From: Roseimaritima ulvae
GTDB taxonomy: Bacteria; Planctomycetota; Planctomycetia; Pirellulales; Pirellulaceae
Length of the DNA: 64,000 nucleotides
Reading direction: 5' to 3'
Assembly (NCBI RefSeq): GCF_008065135.1
Contig: NZ_CP042914.1
Location: forward strand, 434,001-498,000
The notes beneath the pieces are model-generated. The model searched no databases, was not told the DNA's origin, and saw only the letters and a program-made list of their open reading frames with translations. Numbering within the stretch: the stretch's first letter is position 1; every line of letters starts with the position of its first letter. Positions 17,302 through 26,534 of this stretch are shown in pieces. Made by a program: the position numbers and the translations under genes.

Positions 17302-17472
17302 TGGCTGTGCGGAAAAAGCCGAATTTACCTAAAGCTCCTAGCTCTTGTAGCTTTATTCTGTTCGCTATTGCGTTTATGCTATTACCTATTCCCCTGGAAT
17401 GCCCCTTTGCTTTGCTCCATGACACACTCGCCCTTTGGGCTGGGTATCACGCTTTCCTTCAGGCCAAAACGC

Positions 17473-18843
17473 ATGAGTCACCCACGTTCTTCGCTCCGTC
17501 TATTAACGTTATTGCTGCTGGTTTCCGCCAGCGGTTGGTTGAACGCGCAAACGCCCACTCAGCCGGCAAAATTTATGCAGGGTGAGAAGAAGGAAGTCCC
17601 CGAAGACTTCTTCGCCGATTTGGAACAATCGCGTCTGCGGCTGAAGTTGGAGAATTTTGGGATCGAGGATGCCCAGGAGGGATTGGAGCAGGCCTTGGTC
17701 ACGCTGATCACTCCAAGCGGCCAGCGTCGGCAGATGCGCAGCGACTCGCAGGGAAATGTGGAATTCGACAACGTTGAGGAAGGCGTTGTGGGCGTGGTCG
17801 TAACCGGTCCCGATTTGCATGCCACGGTGGCCGTGTATGCCAAAGACCAGCAGCCGGCCGATGCGGTTCCGGCCGACCCCGAACCGAACGTGCTTGACTC
17901 CGACGCTCTTGCTCAGTCCGGGCCCAGTCCCTTTCGGCTGCCCGTGATGCGGATCAGCAGTGCAGAGGTATTGAAAAATACCGCGAACTATCGGGTCGAT
18001 TCCGCACCGGCCAAAGATTTTAGCAAAGCGGAGTATGCGGGTTTCCAGCGTTACGCCACACGTCCCATCGTCTACTACCGGGTTCGCATGCAGGCCGACG
18101 GCGGAGTGGTAGGTCGGGTGTTTTCGGTGGTCGATCCAAACTTAGAGATCGACTATTCCGAAACCAACGTCACGGTCTACCGAGCGGGCGAGTATTTGCA
18201 GAGCACATTGGCCAGCCCGACGGGATTTTTTGAAGTCACCAACATGAAGCCCGGAGTGTACGGCGTGGTTGCGGCCGGGCCGGTGGGCTATGCCGCATTC
18301 GCCTTTGAAGTCTATCCGCCGATGGGCGCTGGAGGGGACTTGCCCGAACCCAGCGTGGCCGATCGCCAAGCCGCGTCGCCGTTCCGTACGGCGAGCTTTA
18401 ACGAGGCTGCCAACGCGGCCAATGAGATCAGCGATATCTTGTATGTGCCTCTGATCCCGCCGTCGATGTTGGATGAGTTGCGTCGCACGTTGTTGGAAGC
18501 TTATGTCGCTTTGCTGAACGATCCAGGTTTAGCGAACGCTGCTCCGTTGCAGGGTGGTGCAGCGGGCGGATCCGCCGGTGGCGCTGCTGGCGGTGGTGGC
18601 GGCGGCGGAGGAGGAGTAGGCGGTGGTGGCTTGCTGGGTTTGGCCGGCTTGGCCGCGGGTCTGGCAGCCTTGGGCGACGACGGTGGTGACGTGTTGCCGC
18701 CGGGTATTACCAGTCCTTCGATTCCTGCCATTCCGACTTTGCCCTCCCTGCCCTTGCTGCCCACTAGCACCGGCGGCGGCACAGGGGAATATCTCGGTAG
18801 CGGTGGTGGCGTCGTCGTCACCCCAGGCGATTTGACCCCGTAG
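17473..18843 (+). CDS. Secreted Gly-rich protein with beta-sandwich-like segments
   Basis: Starting at ATG 17473 gives 456 residues and a clear signal peptide (SSLRLLTLLLLVSASGWLNA, cleavage near NAQ). The frame extends 35 codons further upstream, but that part does not fit a signal. Two regions read like carboxypeptidase-regulatory or SpaA-like beta sandwiches (EQALVTLITPSGQRRQMRSD near 75-95, VTVYRAGEYLQSTLASPTGF near 235-255), each with a short loop typical of inserted or secreted Ig-like domains. A long Gly run follows (about 363-395), then a hydrophobic Leu/Ala/Gly stretch that could be a membrane or aggregation segment, and a Pro/Gly-rich end. It lies 171 bases after the kinase gene. 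Function unknown. Confidence 0.75.
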   Translation: MSHPRSSLRLLTLLLLVSASGWLNAQTPTQPAKFMQGEKKEVPEDFFADLEQSRLRLKLENFGIEDAQEGLEQALVTLITPSGQRRQMRSDSQGNVEFDNVEEGVVGVVVTGPDLHATVAVYAKDQQPADAVPADPEPNVLDSDALAQSGPSPFRLPVMRISSAEVLKNTANYRVDSAPAKDFSKAEYAGFQRYATRPIVYYRVRMQADGGVVGRVFSVVDPNLEIDYSETNVTVYRAGEYLQSTLASPTGFFEVTNMKPGVYGVVAAGPVGYAAFAFEVYPPMGAGGDLPEPSVADRQAASPFRTASFNEAANAANEISDILYVPLIPPSMLDELRRTLLEAYVALLNDPGLANAAPLQGGAAGGSAGGAAGGGGGGGGGVGGGGLLGLAGLAAGLAALGDDGGDVLPPGITSPSIPAIPTLPSLPLLPTSTGGGTGEYLGSGGGVVVTPGDLTP

Positions 18844-18847
18844 TAAC

Positions 18848-18969
18848 TGACGGATTCCCTTCACTCTCCCTCTGGGAGAGTCGAGCGTCAGCGAGGAGAG
18901 GGCGACCGCGCGGCTGCCAAAGAACCTCCCCTCGCTAAGGCTCGACCCTCCTTAGAAAGGAGGGTGAAG
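18848..18969. repeat. 122-bp interspersed repeat, copy A
   Basis: This segment matches the reverse complement of 36772-36893 at 117 of 122 positions by direct comparison. It contains two hairpins, one made of CTCTCC...GGAGAG and one of CCTCCTT...AAGGAGG, and no coding sense. It sits between convergent genes. Confidence 0.9.
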
Positions 18970-19004
18970 AACGAGGCCCCAAGGTCCAATGCTCCAGTAA
19001 TACA

Positions 19005-19036
19005 CTTCACCTCCCCTGGGAGGGTCGAGCCTTAGC
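19005..19036. repeat. Short partial copy of the interspersed repeat at the end of the oxidoreductase gene
   Basis: Bases 19005-19036 share GGGAGGGTCGAGCCTTAGC with 36916-36934 and with the core of the 122-bp repeat. The stop codon of the minus-strand oxidoreductase (19032-19034) lies inside this repeat, so the repeat has been used as the gene's 3' end. Confidence 0.7.
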
Positions 19037-20357
19037 TTTGCGGGTACTGCCAGGAGCCGCGGTAGGTGCGTTTGAGCAGCGCGTTGGCCTCTGGATCACC
19101 GATGATCTGTTCCTTGTCGCCGTCCCACTGGATGCTACGACCGAGCTTCAGCGACAGCATTCCCAGCAAGCTCATATTGGTGGCGTCGTGTCCGATTTGC
19201 ACATCGCAGGTGGGGCGTTTACCCGCTTCGATAGCCGCCACAAAGTCGGCCCACAGCAGGTCGATACTGTGTCCGTCGGGTTCTTTATGTTGGGCGTCCT
19301 GATGCACGACCGGTTTTTTGGAATCGGTGGGGTAGAATGTCCAACCGTCCCGCCAACCCATATGAAAGATTCCTTGGGTGCCGTAGAAGTAGCAGCCGAC
19401 GGAGGTTTTTTCGGGGCCTTGGCCGCCGAACTTGCGATGTTCCCAGGTGGCGGTGAAGGATTCGAACTGGTAGCTGGCGATTTGGCTGTCCGGGGCGTCG
19501 GTGGTTTGGACTTCGTCGGTCAAGATCGCCGGGCCTTTGATCGGGCGACCGCCGGTTGAATAGATCTGCCGCGGGTATTTTTCGTCGGTCCACCACAGCA
19601 CCTGATCGAGCCAGTGGACGCCCCAGTCGCCCAGTGTGCCGTTGGCAAAGTCGAGGAAGTGGCGGAACCCGCCGGGGTGAATTTTGCGGTTGAAGGGCCG
19701 CATCGGTGCCGGACCGCAGTACATGTCCCAGTCCAGTTGTTCCGGTGGCGGGCTGTTGCGGGTCGGCGTTTCCGCGCCGCCGCGGCTATGCACAAACATC
19801 CGTACCATGCCGATGTCTCCAGCCCCGCCGTCTTTCAAGAACTTCATGCCCGACACATAGTGCGGTCCGATGCGGCGGTGCAGCCCGACTTGGACGACGC
19901 GGTTGTTGCCGCGTGCGGCGTTTAGCATGGCGCGGCTTTCCAGGATCGTATGCCCGGTGGGCTTTTCCACAAACACATGGGCTCCCGCTTCGATCGCGGC
20001 AATGGTGTTCAGGGCGTGCCAGTGGTCGGGGGTGGCCACGATCGCGATATCGATTTCGTGCTTATCCAGCAGTTCGCGAAAGTCGGTATAGGTTTGCGGG
20101 GCGTCGCCCGACAGGTCTTCGACTTCTTCGGCGGCAATTTCCAATTTGTCGCGATCCACATCGCACAATGCCACCACCTTTATATTGCTCGCCGCCATCG
20201 CTTCTCGCAGGATATTCATGCCCCACCAGCCGGAGCCGATCAAAGCGGTTCGGTAGATCTTGCCTTTGGACTGAGCGTGGACGGCCGGGGCGGCGCCGAG
20301 TAGCAGGCCCGAGGCGGCCGCTGTTTGGATGAATTGTCGACGTGGAAAGGGCATCAT
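19032..20357 (-). CDS. Tat-exported Gfo/Idh/MocA family oxidoreductase
   Basis: Start ATG 20357 gives a 441-residue protein with a twin-arginine signal PFPRRQFIQTAAASGLLLGA, an AGGA-type ribosome site a few bases ahead, and cleavage near VHAQ. The frame is open 43 codons further upstream, but that would bury the signal. The Rossmann motif is ALIGSGWWGMNI (near residue 41-52). CDVDRDKLE and FVEKPTGHTILESRAM follow, with the catalytic Lys of EKP. The C-terminal domain has LGDWGVHWLDQVLWW, matching the family's G-x-H-x-x-D pattern. Periplasmic members are common in planctomycetes, and substrates are mostly sugars or inositols not yet identified. The beta-propeller gene lies 35 bases upstream, so they likely form an operon. 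Confidence 0.92.
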   Translation of the reverse strand: MMPFPRRQFIQTAAASGLLLGAAPAVHAQSKGKIYRTALIGSGWWGMNILREAMAASNIKVVALCDVDRDKLEIAAEEVEDLSGDAPQTYTDFRELLDKHEIDIAIVATPDHWHALNTIAAIEAGAHVFVEKPTGHTILESRAMLNAARGNNRVVQVGLHRRIGPHYVSGMKFLKDGGAGDIGMVRMFVHSRGGAETPTRNSPPPEQLDWDMYCGPAPMRPFNRKIHPGGFRHFLDFANGTLGDWGVHWLDQVLWWTDEKYPRQIYSTGGRPIKGPAILTDEVQTTDAPDSQIASYQFESFTATWEHRKFGGQGPEKTSVGCYFYGTQGIFHMGWRDGWTFYPTDSKKPVVHQDAQHKEPDGHSIDLLWADFVAAIEAGKRPTCDVQIGHDATNMSLLGMLSLKLGRSIQWDGDKEQIIGDPEANALLKRTYRGSWQYPQS

Positions 20358-20392
20358 TAGTCCTGCGAAAAACGTGAGTTTAGGGAACTCTG

Positions 20393-21661
20393 TTATTGTA
20401 CTTGCGAGAGGTCCAGGCAGATCAACGTGCCGCTGGCGCCGCGGCAGTAGAGTCGCTGGTTGGAGAGCACCGGAGTGGTCCAGCATTTGTCGTCCAGTAC
20501 GACCGCGCGGTGGGTCGGTGGCTGTTGGCGAGGCGAAGCCGGCAGGATTCGCAATTCGCCGCGGTCGCTGAGCACGATCAATTGCGTTGCAGTGGCCGCG
20601 ATCGCGCCGTATCGCAGGCTGTCATCGGACCATTGGACTTCGCCTGTTTTCCAGTCGATGCAGCGGAGCTGGCCACCGCTGGCTAGGTTGCCGTGGATCC
20701 CATACACATAACCGTCCAGCAGCACGCTGGTGCCGAGCTGATTCTGTAGGTCTTTGTGTTTCCACAGCACGGTGACTTCGCTGCTCGGGGCCGCGTCGCT
20801 ATTGGAAGGGGCGTCGGAGTGGTCAAGCTGTAGCAGGGCGGCGCCGCGGTTGTATGCCGAGGACAGCAGGACTTCGTTGCCCGACACGATGGCGTCGGCC
20901 GCATTGCAGCCGAAGGTCGTCAGCCAACGTTGTCGCCACCGCAGTTGTCCGTTGGCGACATCGACACACACGTAGGAACGCCCCGAACCGATGATCACGG
21001 CTTGGCCTTGCGGGGTATCGATCGGCACGGGCGTGGCGTAGCCGGCGTCTTTGTCGGCCGAGGACCACAGGGATTCGCCGGTGTGTTTATTGACCGCGGC
21101 CCCGGCATCGCCGACGTTGACGATCAGCGTGTCGCCGCAGATCAACGGGCTTCCGGCGAAGCCCCAAGTTGGGATCCGGACATCGGTTTGGTCGGCGATG
21201 TTGATTTGCCAGCGAACCTCCCCGGCGGCGGCGTCAAAGCAAAACAGCTCGCCCTGTCGCGATAGCGTGTAGACCGCGTCTCCGTCCACCGTGGGCGTCG
21301 ATGTTGGTCCGCCCTCGAACTCATTGGGGTCGGTGGGGCTGTCGTAAGCATGCTTCCAGATGGTTTGGCCGCTGCCGGCGTCCAGGCACCACACGGTATC
21401 GACGTCGTCGCTATTACCCATCGTGTACAAACGTCCGTCACGGAGGCTGACCGATGAAAAACCGGTGCCCACCTCCCTGGTCCAGGCCACCGGAGGCCCC
21501 TCGGGAACCCACGCGGCCGCGGCCACGGTCTCCTCAGAGATGCCGTTCAAGCGAGGGCCGCGATAGCGGTACCAATCTTCTCCCGCCAGCGGCTCGGGAC
21601 TGAGCAGCAAAGCGGTCCAAACCAACAGACCTGTACGAAAAATCAAGCAACACATGGACAT
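20393..21661 (-). CDS. PQQ-like beta-propeller repeat protein, exported
   Basis: A 422-residue protein with a signal peptide (LIFRTGLLVWTALLLSPEPL, cleavage near LAGED). Several repeats of the PQQ-like/BamB type follow, each with a strand ending in W-x-x-x: GSGQTIWKHAYDS, AAGEVRWQINIADQTD, HTGESLWSSADKDA, ANGQLRWRQRW. The early WYRYRGPRLNGIS fits the usual start of planctomycete outer-surface beta-propellers. No PQQ-binding or quinoprotein catalytic set could be confirmed, so a structural or protein-binding role is more likely than dehydrogenase activity. It is the upstream gene of a pair with the exported oxidoreductase. ATG codons at residues 1 and 3 are both usable. Confidence 0.88.
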   Translation of the reverse strand: MSMCCLIFRTGLLVWTALLLSPEPLAGEDWYRYRGPRLNGISEETVAAAAWVPEGPPVAWTREVGTGFSSVSLRDGRLYTMGNSDDVDTVWCLDAGSGQTIWKHAYDSPTDPNEFEGGPTSTPTVDGDAVYTLSRQGELFCFDAAAGEVRWQINIADQTDVRIPTWGFAGSPLICGDTLIVNVGDAGAAVNKHTGESLWSSADKDAGYATPVPIDTPQGQAVIIGSGRSYVCVDVANGQLRWRQRWLTTFGCNAADAIVSGNEVLLSSAYNRGAALLQLDHSDAPSNSDAAPSSEVTVLWKHKDLQNQLGTSVLLDGYVYGIHGNLASGGQLRCIDWKTGEVQWSDDSLRYGAIAATATQLIVLSDRGELRILPASPRQQPPTHRAVVLDDKCWTTPVLSNQRLYCRGASGTLICLDLSQVQ

Positions 21662-21981
21662 CGGCGCGATGAGACAAAAGAGCGTTTGGGACTTGGCACC
21701 ATTCTACGATAATAGCGGTTCCGCTGCCCTGAGGCGGAGCTTTACGGAATGTCCGCTGCCAAACACGCGGGGATTGCCGGCGCGGGGGGGCTGGTGACGG
21801 TCCCCATCGCGGAGCTATGATGACGCTCCGGGGCCGGCGAGTGGGCGGTCAGGGCAAATTACGGTGTACTGGGGCAGTTTCGTAGAGTTCGATTGAGTTA
21901 AGCGTACGGGTTTTCCTTACGGGTTTTCCTTACGGCGGGGGTTCGGGAATGCTACGATAGGTCACAGGGGGTGCGAGAATT
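21662..21981. other. Intergenic region with 13-mer tandem repeat
   Basis: This 320-base gap lies between a minus-strand gene and the plus-strand histidine kinase, so both promoters are here. A 13-base unit TACGGGTTTTCCT is repeated 2.4 times at 21905-21935, about 50-75 bases before the kinase start, a position suited to an activator or operator site. TACGAT at 21953-21958 could be a -10 box. No gene is seen. Confidence 0.5.
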
Positions 21982-24981
21982 ATGAGCGACCTTAAGAGCG
22001 AACCGAATCAGCAGACGGACGAGGTCGAGGCGATTTTCTCGCAGATCCAGCAACGGATGGGATGCTGTCCGGCGCTGTTTCGTTCAGTGGCCGAATCGCC
22101 GTCGGTGCTGCGAAGTCTGTGGCAGCAAGCGGAGGCGGCATATCTAGACAATCCCCTGCCGGCGTTATTTAAAGCCAAGCTATTCGCGTATCTGTCGCGG
22201 TACTGCGAAGCTTCCTACTGTGTGGCTCGGCATTCGGCTTGGTTGATCAATCCCGATGCACCGCTGCGGCGAGGGCAACCCGGTTACATGACAGCCGAAG
22301 AGGTGGTGGCCCTGTTGCGGCAGCCTCGCGCCACGCGGTTGACACTGCTCAGCTACCTCGATGCGCTCGATGCGGAGCCCCCGTTGGCGGGTCGTTGGCC
22401 GGCGGCGGACACACCGCTGGAATCCCGTCTGTTCGCCTGTGCGGTGGCGATCTTTCTGCGTGATGATTTGGCCGAACGCTGTCAGCGGACCCTGCGGCGG
22501 CTGCTGGGGCAGGCCCGCTATCAAGCTCTGGTGTTATTGTTGGCTTTCATCCGCACGGCCCATTACTGGACCACCACGCAGGAACCGTTGGAGTTCGATC
22601 ACGATATCGTCGACCTGCTCCAGCGGGAATCGGCATTTGCCGATTGGTTGGCCAGTTATGAACAGGATTCGTCGCAGGACAGTCCCTTGCGGACGCCTCT
22701 GGACATAGCGCTGCGACGCGAGAAAAAACGATTCGAGGACGTGATCCGAGCGATTCCCGATGCGGTCGTGTTGGCCGATCTGGAGCGCATCATCACGTAC
22801 TGCAACCCAGGCGTGAAGGCCGTTTTCGGCTACGACCCGGCGGAACTGATCGGGCGTTCCAAAATGATCCTCTACGAAAACCCGGAAGACTACGAACAAC
22901 AACTGAATCGCAGTATGCGAAACGGCCAGCGGCAGCAGCAGATCCGGTCGGTGGAAATCATGATGCGGCATAAGTCGGGGCGGATCTTTCCCGGTGAGTT
23001 TGTGGGCACGCTGTTGAAAAGCGACGAAGGCCAGCCGCTGGGTTGTTTGGGATTGGTCCGCGACGTGACGGTCCGCAAGCAGGCGGAAGCCGAGCTGCAT
23101 CGCTACAACCGGGTTTTGGAAGCCCTGGCCGAAGGAGCTTCGCTGCCGGAGCTGTTGGCGTTGGTGGTGCGGTTGGCCGAAGACGCGCGGCGGGGCATGT
23201 TGGGGTCAATTCTGTTGCTTGATGAAACCAAACAGCACTTGCGGTGTGGCGATACCGGCCGTTTGCCAGCCGCCTACTGCAAGGCGATCGAGGGGCTGGC
23301 CATCGGCCCTCGTGTGGGCGCCTGCGGCGCAGCGGCTTACACCGGTCAAACCATGATCGTGGAAGATATCGCCACTCATCCCAACTGGGAAGGTTATCGA
23401 GAGCTGACGCTGGACGCCGGATTGGCGGCTTGCTGGTCCGAGCCGATTCGCTCGGCGGATAACGAAATTTTGGGGACTTTTGCGGTTTATTTTCACGAAC
23501 CCCAGTCGCCCACCGCAGCCGATCGCAATCTGCTCCGGCATAGCGCTCAACTGGTGGAGCTGGTGCTCGAGCGGGCTCGCAATAACGAACTATTGCGGGA
23601 CAGCGAGCAACGCTATCGGTCGGTCGTGGAGGCCTCTTCGGCCATCGTGTCGATCGCCGACGCGCGGGGCGAATTCCGCTCGCGGCAACCCTCTTGGTAT
23701 CGCTATACCGGCCAGGACTGGCCGCAGCATCGCGGCTGGGGTTGGGCAGAGATGATTCATCCCGACGATGCCTCCCGCGCGGCTCGGGCTTGGCGCAACG
23801 TGCTCCGCAAACCCGCTTTTTCGATCCTCCAGTTTCGGCTCTGGCACGCAGCCAGCGGTGAATATCGACACGTGCAAGGTCGCGCGGTACCGATCTTTAA
23901 GGACGATGGCTCGGTCCATCAATGGGTCGGCACCACCGACGATATTCATGATCGCGTGTTGGCGGAAGAGAAACTGCGGCAGCGAGAACACGAGTTCCGC
24001 ACGCTGGCCGACAACGTGCCCGAATTGTTCAGCTACACCGATGCCCAACTGCGGTTCCGATTCGTCAATCGCCGCTATGAGGAGGTGCATTGTCGGCCTC
24101 GCGCCGAGCTGATCGGAACTCATGTGCGCGATTTGTTGGGAGCGAAAAACTATCGTCGCGGCGTGCAACAACACTTCGAAGCGGCGCTCCGGGGAAAACG
24201 GGTGGCCTTTGAAACCAACCTGCCGGCGGCCAGTAATCCACGCCGCTGGGCCTCGGTGGTGCTGATCCCCGATCTCGACGACGCCGGCCAGGTCCGCGGC
24301 GTGTTCGCCATGGAAACCGACATCACCGAGCGGCGGATGTTGGAAAAACAATTGCTCGATGCCGCCAGCGAAGAAGCTCGCCGAATCGGCAATGACTTGC
24401 ATGATGGGATCGGGCAGGAATTGACCGGGCTGTCCATGGTCGCCGATACCCTGGTTACGGCGCTGTCGCGCAAGGCGATGCCCGAAGTCGACATCGCGGA
24501 GAAAATTCGCGGTGGCGCGAAACGCGCGCTGAAACAGGTGCGGTCGCTGGCGCAGGGCCTCAATCCGGTCAATGTCGATGCCCAGGGATTGATGTCCGCC
24601 TTGTCACAGATGAGCCGGCGGGTGAAAGACATATACGAGGTGGAATGTGAGTTCCGTTGCGAACGGCCGGTGCTGCTGCGCGACAATCAGGCCGCCACAC
24701 AGCTGTACCGGATTGCCCAAGAAGCCACCACCAACGCAGTCAAACACGGTCGCGCCACGCGGATCGTGATCGAATTGGAACATCAACAGCAGCAGGCCTC
24801 CCTGCGGATCGTCGACAATGGCATTGGAATGGCCACCGACGCCGACAGGGCTGAAGGCATGGGCCTGCGGATCATGAAATACCGGGCTGGAATTATCGGC
24901 GGCAATTTGCAGATTTGCGAGGCCGCCGACGGCGGTACCGCCGTGTGCTGCTCGCTGTCCGCCGAGGCACTCAGTCCATAG
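21982..24981 (+). CDS. Multi-PAS/GAF sensor histidine kinase with AhpD-like N-terminal domain
   Basis: A 999-residue cytosolic kinase. Residues about 10-225 resemble the alkylhydroperoxidase/peroxidase-related (carboxymuconolactone decarboxylase-like) fold. The active-site region reads CEASYCVARH (C75-C80-H84). The usual CxxC is degenerate, with Ala77 where the first Cys would be. Then follow PAS (about 245-360), GAF (about 385-525, starting SLPELLALVVRLAEDA), PAS (about 530-660) and PAS (about 665-790). The HisKA_3 box holds H807 in GNDLHDGIGQELTGLSM, with an ATPase domain (QEATTNAVKHG, VDNGIGM) to the end. This is the DesK/NarX type that pairs with NarL regulators, and the cognate regulator is the next gene. 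Redox or peroxide input is inference from the N-terminus. Confidence 0.92.
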   Translation: MSDLKSEPNQQTDEVEAIFSQIQQRMGCCPALFRSVAESPSVLRSLWQQAEAAYLDNPLPALFKAKLFAYLSRYCEASYCVARHSAWLINPDAPLRRGQPGYMTAEEVVALLRQPRATRLTLLSYLDALDAEPPLAGRWPAADTPLESRLFACAVAIFLRDDLAERCQRTLRRLLGQARYQALVLLLAFIRTAHYWTTTQEPLEFDHDIVDLLQRESAFADWLASYEQDSSQDSPLRTPLDIALRREKKRFEDVIRAIPDAVVLADLERIITYCNPGVKAVFGYDPAELIGRSKMILYENPEDYEQQLNRSMRNGQRQQQIRSVEIMMRHKSGRIFPGEFVGTLLKSDEGQPLGCLGLVRDVTVRKQAEAELHRYNRVLEALAEGASLPELLALVVRLAEDARRGMLGSILLLDETKQHLRCGDTGRLPAAYCKAIEGLAIGPRVGACGAAAYTGQTMIVEDIATHPNWEGYRELTLDAGLAACWSEPIRSADNEILGTFAVYFHEPQSPTAADRNLLRHSAQLVELVLERARNNELLRDSEQRYRSVVEASSAIVSIADARGEFRSRQPSWYRYTGQDWPQHRGWGWAEMIHPDDASRAARAWRNVLRKPAFSILQFRLWHAASGEYRHVQGRAVPIFKDDGSVHQWVGTTDDIHDRVLAEEKLRQREHEFRTLADNVPELFSYTDAQLRFRFVNRRYEEVHCRPRAELIGTHVRDLLGAKNYRRGVQQHFEAALRGKRVAFETNLPAASNPRRWASVVLIPDLDDAGQVRGVFAMETDITERRMLEKQLLDAASEEARRIGNDLHDGIGQELTGLSMVADTLVTALSRKAMPEVDIAEKIRGGAKRALKQVRSLAQGLNPVNVDAQGLMSALSQMSRRVKDIYEVECEFRCERPVLLRDNQAATQLYRIAQEATTNAVKHGRATRIVIELEHQQQQASLRIVDNGIGMATDADRAEGMGLRIMKYRAGIIGGNLQICEAADGGTAVCCSLSAEALSP

Positions 24982-25003
24982 CTTGCAAACGGGGAGAACC
25001 ATT

Positions 25004-25648
25004 ATGCCTAATGTACTTATCGTGGATGACCATCCCTCCACACGCGATGGGCTGGTGACCCGGATCGGGCTGGAGCCGGACCTGCAGGTCTGCGGCGAAG
25101 CGGCCGACGTCGATGAAGCCCTGCAATTGATCCGCCAGTTACACCCTCAGATCGCCATCATCGACGTCTCGCTGAAAACCGGTAACGGCATCGAACTGAT
25201 CAAACTGGTCAAAGCCGAAGAGCTGCAGACCCGGATGCTGGTGTGGTCGATGTACGATGAATCGCTGTACGCCGAACGGGCGTTGCGCGCCGGCGCGATG
25301 GGCTACATCAATAAAGAAAATGTCACCGGCGTGATCATCGATGCCATCCGCCGGATTCTGGTCGGCGAGATCTTCGTCAGCCCCGAACTGGCCGCTCGGA
25401 TGCTGCACCGCGTCGTCCGCGGTTCCGAAGCGGTCGGCCGCAGCCCGGTCGATGCGCTTTCGGATCGGGAACTGGAGACCTTTGAGTGTATCGGACGGGG
25501 CATGAAAACCGTCGATATCGCCACCAAGATGGGGCTCAGCCCCAAAACCATCGAAACCTACCGAGCCCGGATCAAAGAAAAACTGGAGCTGGACGATATG
25601 GCTTCGCTGACCCGGGAAGCCGTGCAGTGGACGCTGGAAAACGGGTAG
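25004..25648 (+). CDS. NarL/FixJ-type response regulator
   Basis: A 214-residue regulator starting at ATG 25004, chosen because GGGGAG lies about 8 bases ahead. The frame is open 7 codons earlier. The receiver domain has acidic residues VDDHPS (D8, D9), phosphoacceptor D54 in IAIIDVSLKTGNG, and Lys in MGYINKENV. The C-terminal LuxR-type helix-turn-helix (about 150-205) is LSDRELETFECIGRG...TKMGLSPKTIETYRARI. It is downstream of the kinase by 22 bases, an operon with its probable partner. It should bind DNA when phosphorylated. Targets are unknown, and the 13-mer repeats upstream of the kinase are one candidate for autoregulation. Confidence 0.95.
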   Translation: MPNVLIVDDHPSTRDGLVTRIGLEPDLQVCGEAADVDEALQLIRQLHPQIAIIDVSLKTGNGIELIKLVKAEELQTRMLVWSMYDESLYAERALRAGAMGYINKENVTGVIIDAIRRILVGEIFVSPELAARMLHRVVRGSEAVGRSPVDALSDRELETFECIGRGMKTVDIATKMGLSPKTIETYRARIKEKLELDDMASLTREAVQWTLENG

Positions 25649-25922
25649 GGGTTTTCTCCACACCGCGGGCAGGTAAAACCGGGGGGGCGATCCAAGAGTT
25701 CCGCGACTGTTAGCTTGCCGGAGGGGCCCTAAATTGACTCTATCTGCCTCAGGGGATGCATCGGCGCGATGCCGTCGGCTTGGCTTGTGAGAAAATTAAG
25801 CCGCCGGCTTTGATCGGCGATTCCACTCATCTAAACGCATCCCTGGCAGAGGGTAACCCATCGATCTTGCAAAAAGATCGTTTTTTCCACCTACTATCCG
25901 TAATGGATTGAGGAGCCAGCGT

Positions 25923-26303
25923 ATGTCGGTGAGGCAGGTCTATTTTACGCAGGATTGTCAGGTTTGCGGTCGTCCGATGCGAGTCCGGCTGGAACTGTTC
26001 GGAAAACGCATCTGTTGTGCGCATTGCAACGCGAGCTGTCACGCCGGCAGCGTCGGTTCCACTGGCTCCGAGAACCCTCCTCGACGCTCGGGCTTCTCCC
26101 GGCTGCGTGGCGCAACTGACGGGACCCATCCCGCTCGCGGGCGGCGCGACGTGCAGGAGGCCGATACGGCGCGGCTGCGGGACACGGCGGGGCTACGCGA
26201 CACGCCTGCAGGCTCGCGGCAGGTGATTAATCCCGTCGTTATGCGGACGGTCTATCGGCCGGGCGGTGGCGATGGCAGCTCGGCAACCGTGTTCTTGCAC
26301 TGA
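25923..26303 (+). CDS. Small zinc-ribbon protein
   Basis: A 126-residue protein with start ATG 25923 (GAGG/AGGAG 7 bases ahead). Residues about 10-40 hold a four-Cys zinc ribbon: CQVCGRPMRVRLELFGKRIC, then CAHC, i.e. Cys-x2-Cys and a second pair. The tail is Gly/Arg/Asp-rich and low in structure. Similar CxxC-RVR(V/L)E-GK(R)...C-x2-C heads occur in planctomycete proteins of unknown role. It lies 274 bases after the response regulator, with a hairpin after it. Metal binding is likely. Function is not known, and the disordered tail may be prone to wrong start choice. Confidence 0.68.
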   Translation: MSVRQVYFTQDCQVCGRPMRVRLELFGKRICCAHCNASCHAGSVGSTGSENPPRRSGFSRLRGATDGTHPARGRRDVQEADTARLRDTAGLRDTPAGSRQVINPVVMRTVYRPGGGDGSSATVFLH

Positions 26304-26333
26304 CGCGTGTTGCCTTCCAAGACGGTTTTTTAC

Positions 26334-26372
26334 TCCTCTCCTTCGGCTAGCGGGTAAGTCCGAAGGAGAGGA
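26334..26372. terminator. Perfect 13-bp hairpin, probable terminator
   Basis: Bases 26334-26346 and 26360-26372 pair exactly (TCCTCTCCTTCGG) across a 13-base loop. It follows the zinc-ribbon gene by 30 bases and has a T-run just before rather than after the stem. The arm composition resembles the 9987-10025 stem, suggesting a common terminator family in this genome. Confidence 0.6.
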
Positions 26373-26534
26373 ATGCCATCTACAGGGCCACTTCAGTCGC
26401 TATTGACGGGGATGATCCGAGTCCGCTAGTCAGTGGTGTTTGGGGGTTGCTGCCCCCTTCCCTGGAGCTCCGACCGTGTGCGTCTGCTGTTCGCTCTATG
26501 GTTTCGCAATCGAGCTTGGAATTGGAAGTAGGAC

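Noticed and set aside
20393-21661. PQQ-dependent dehydrogenase
   Set aside because: Only the beta-propeller repeats are visible. No catalytic Asp/Ca site or PQQ disulfide could be recognised.
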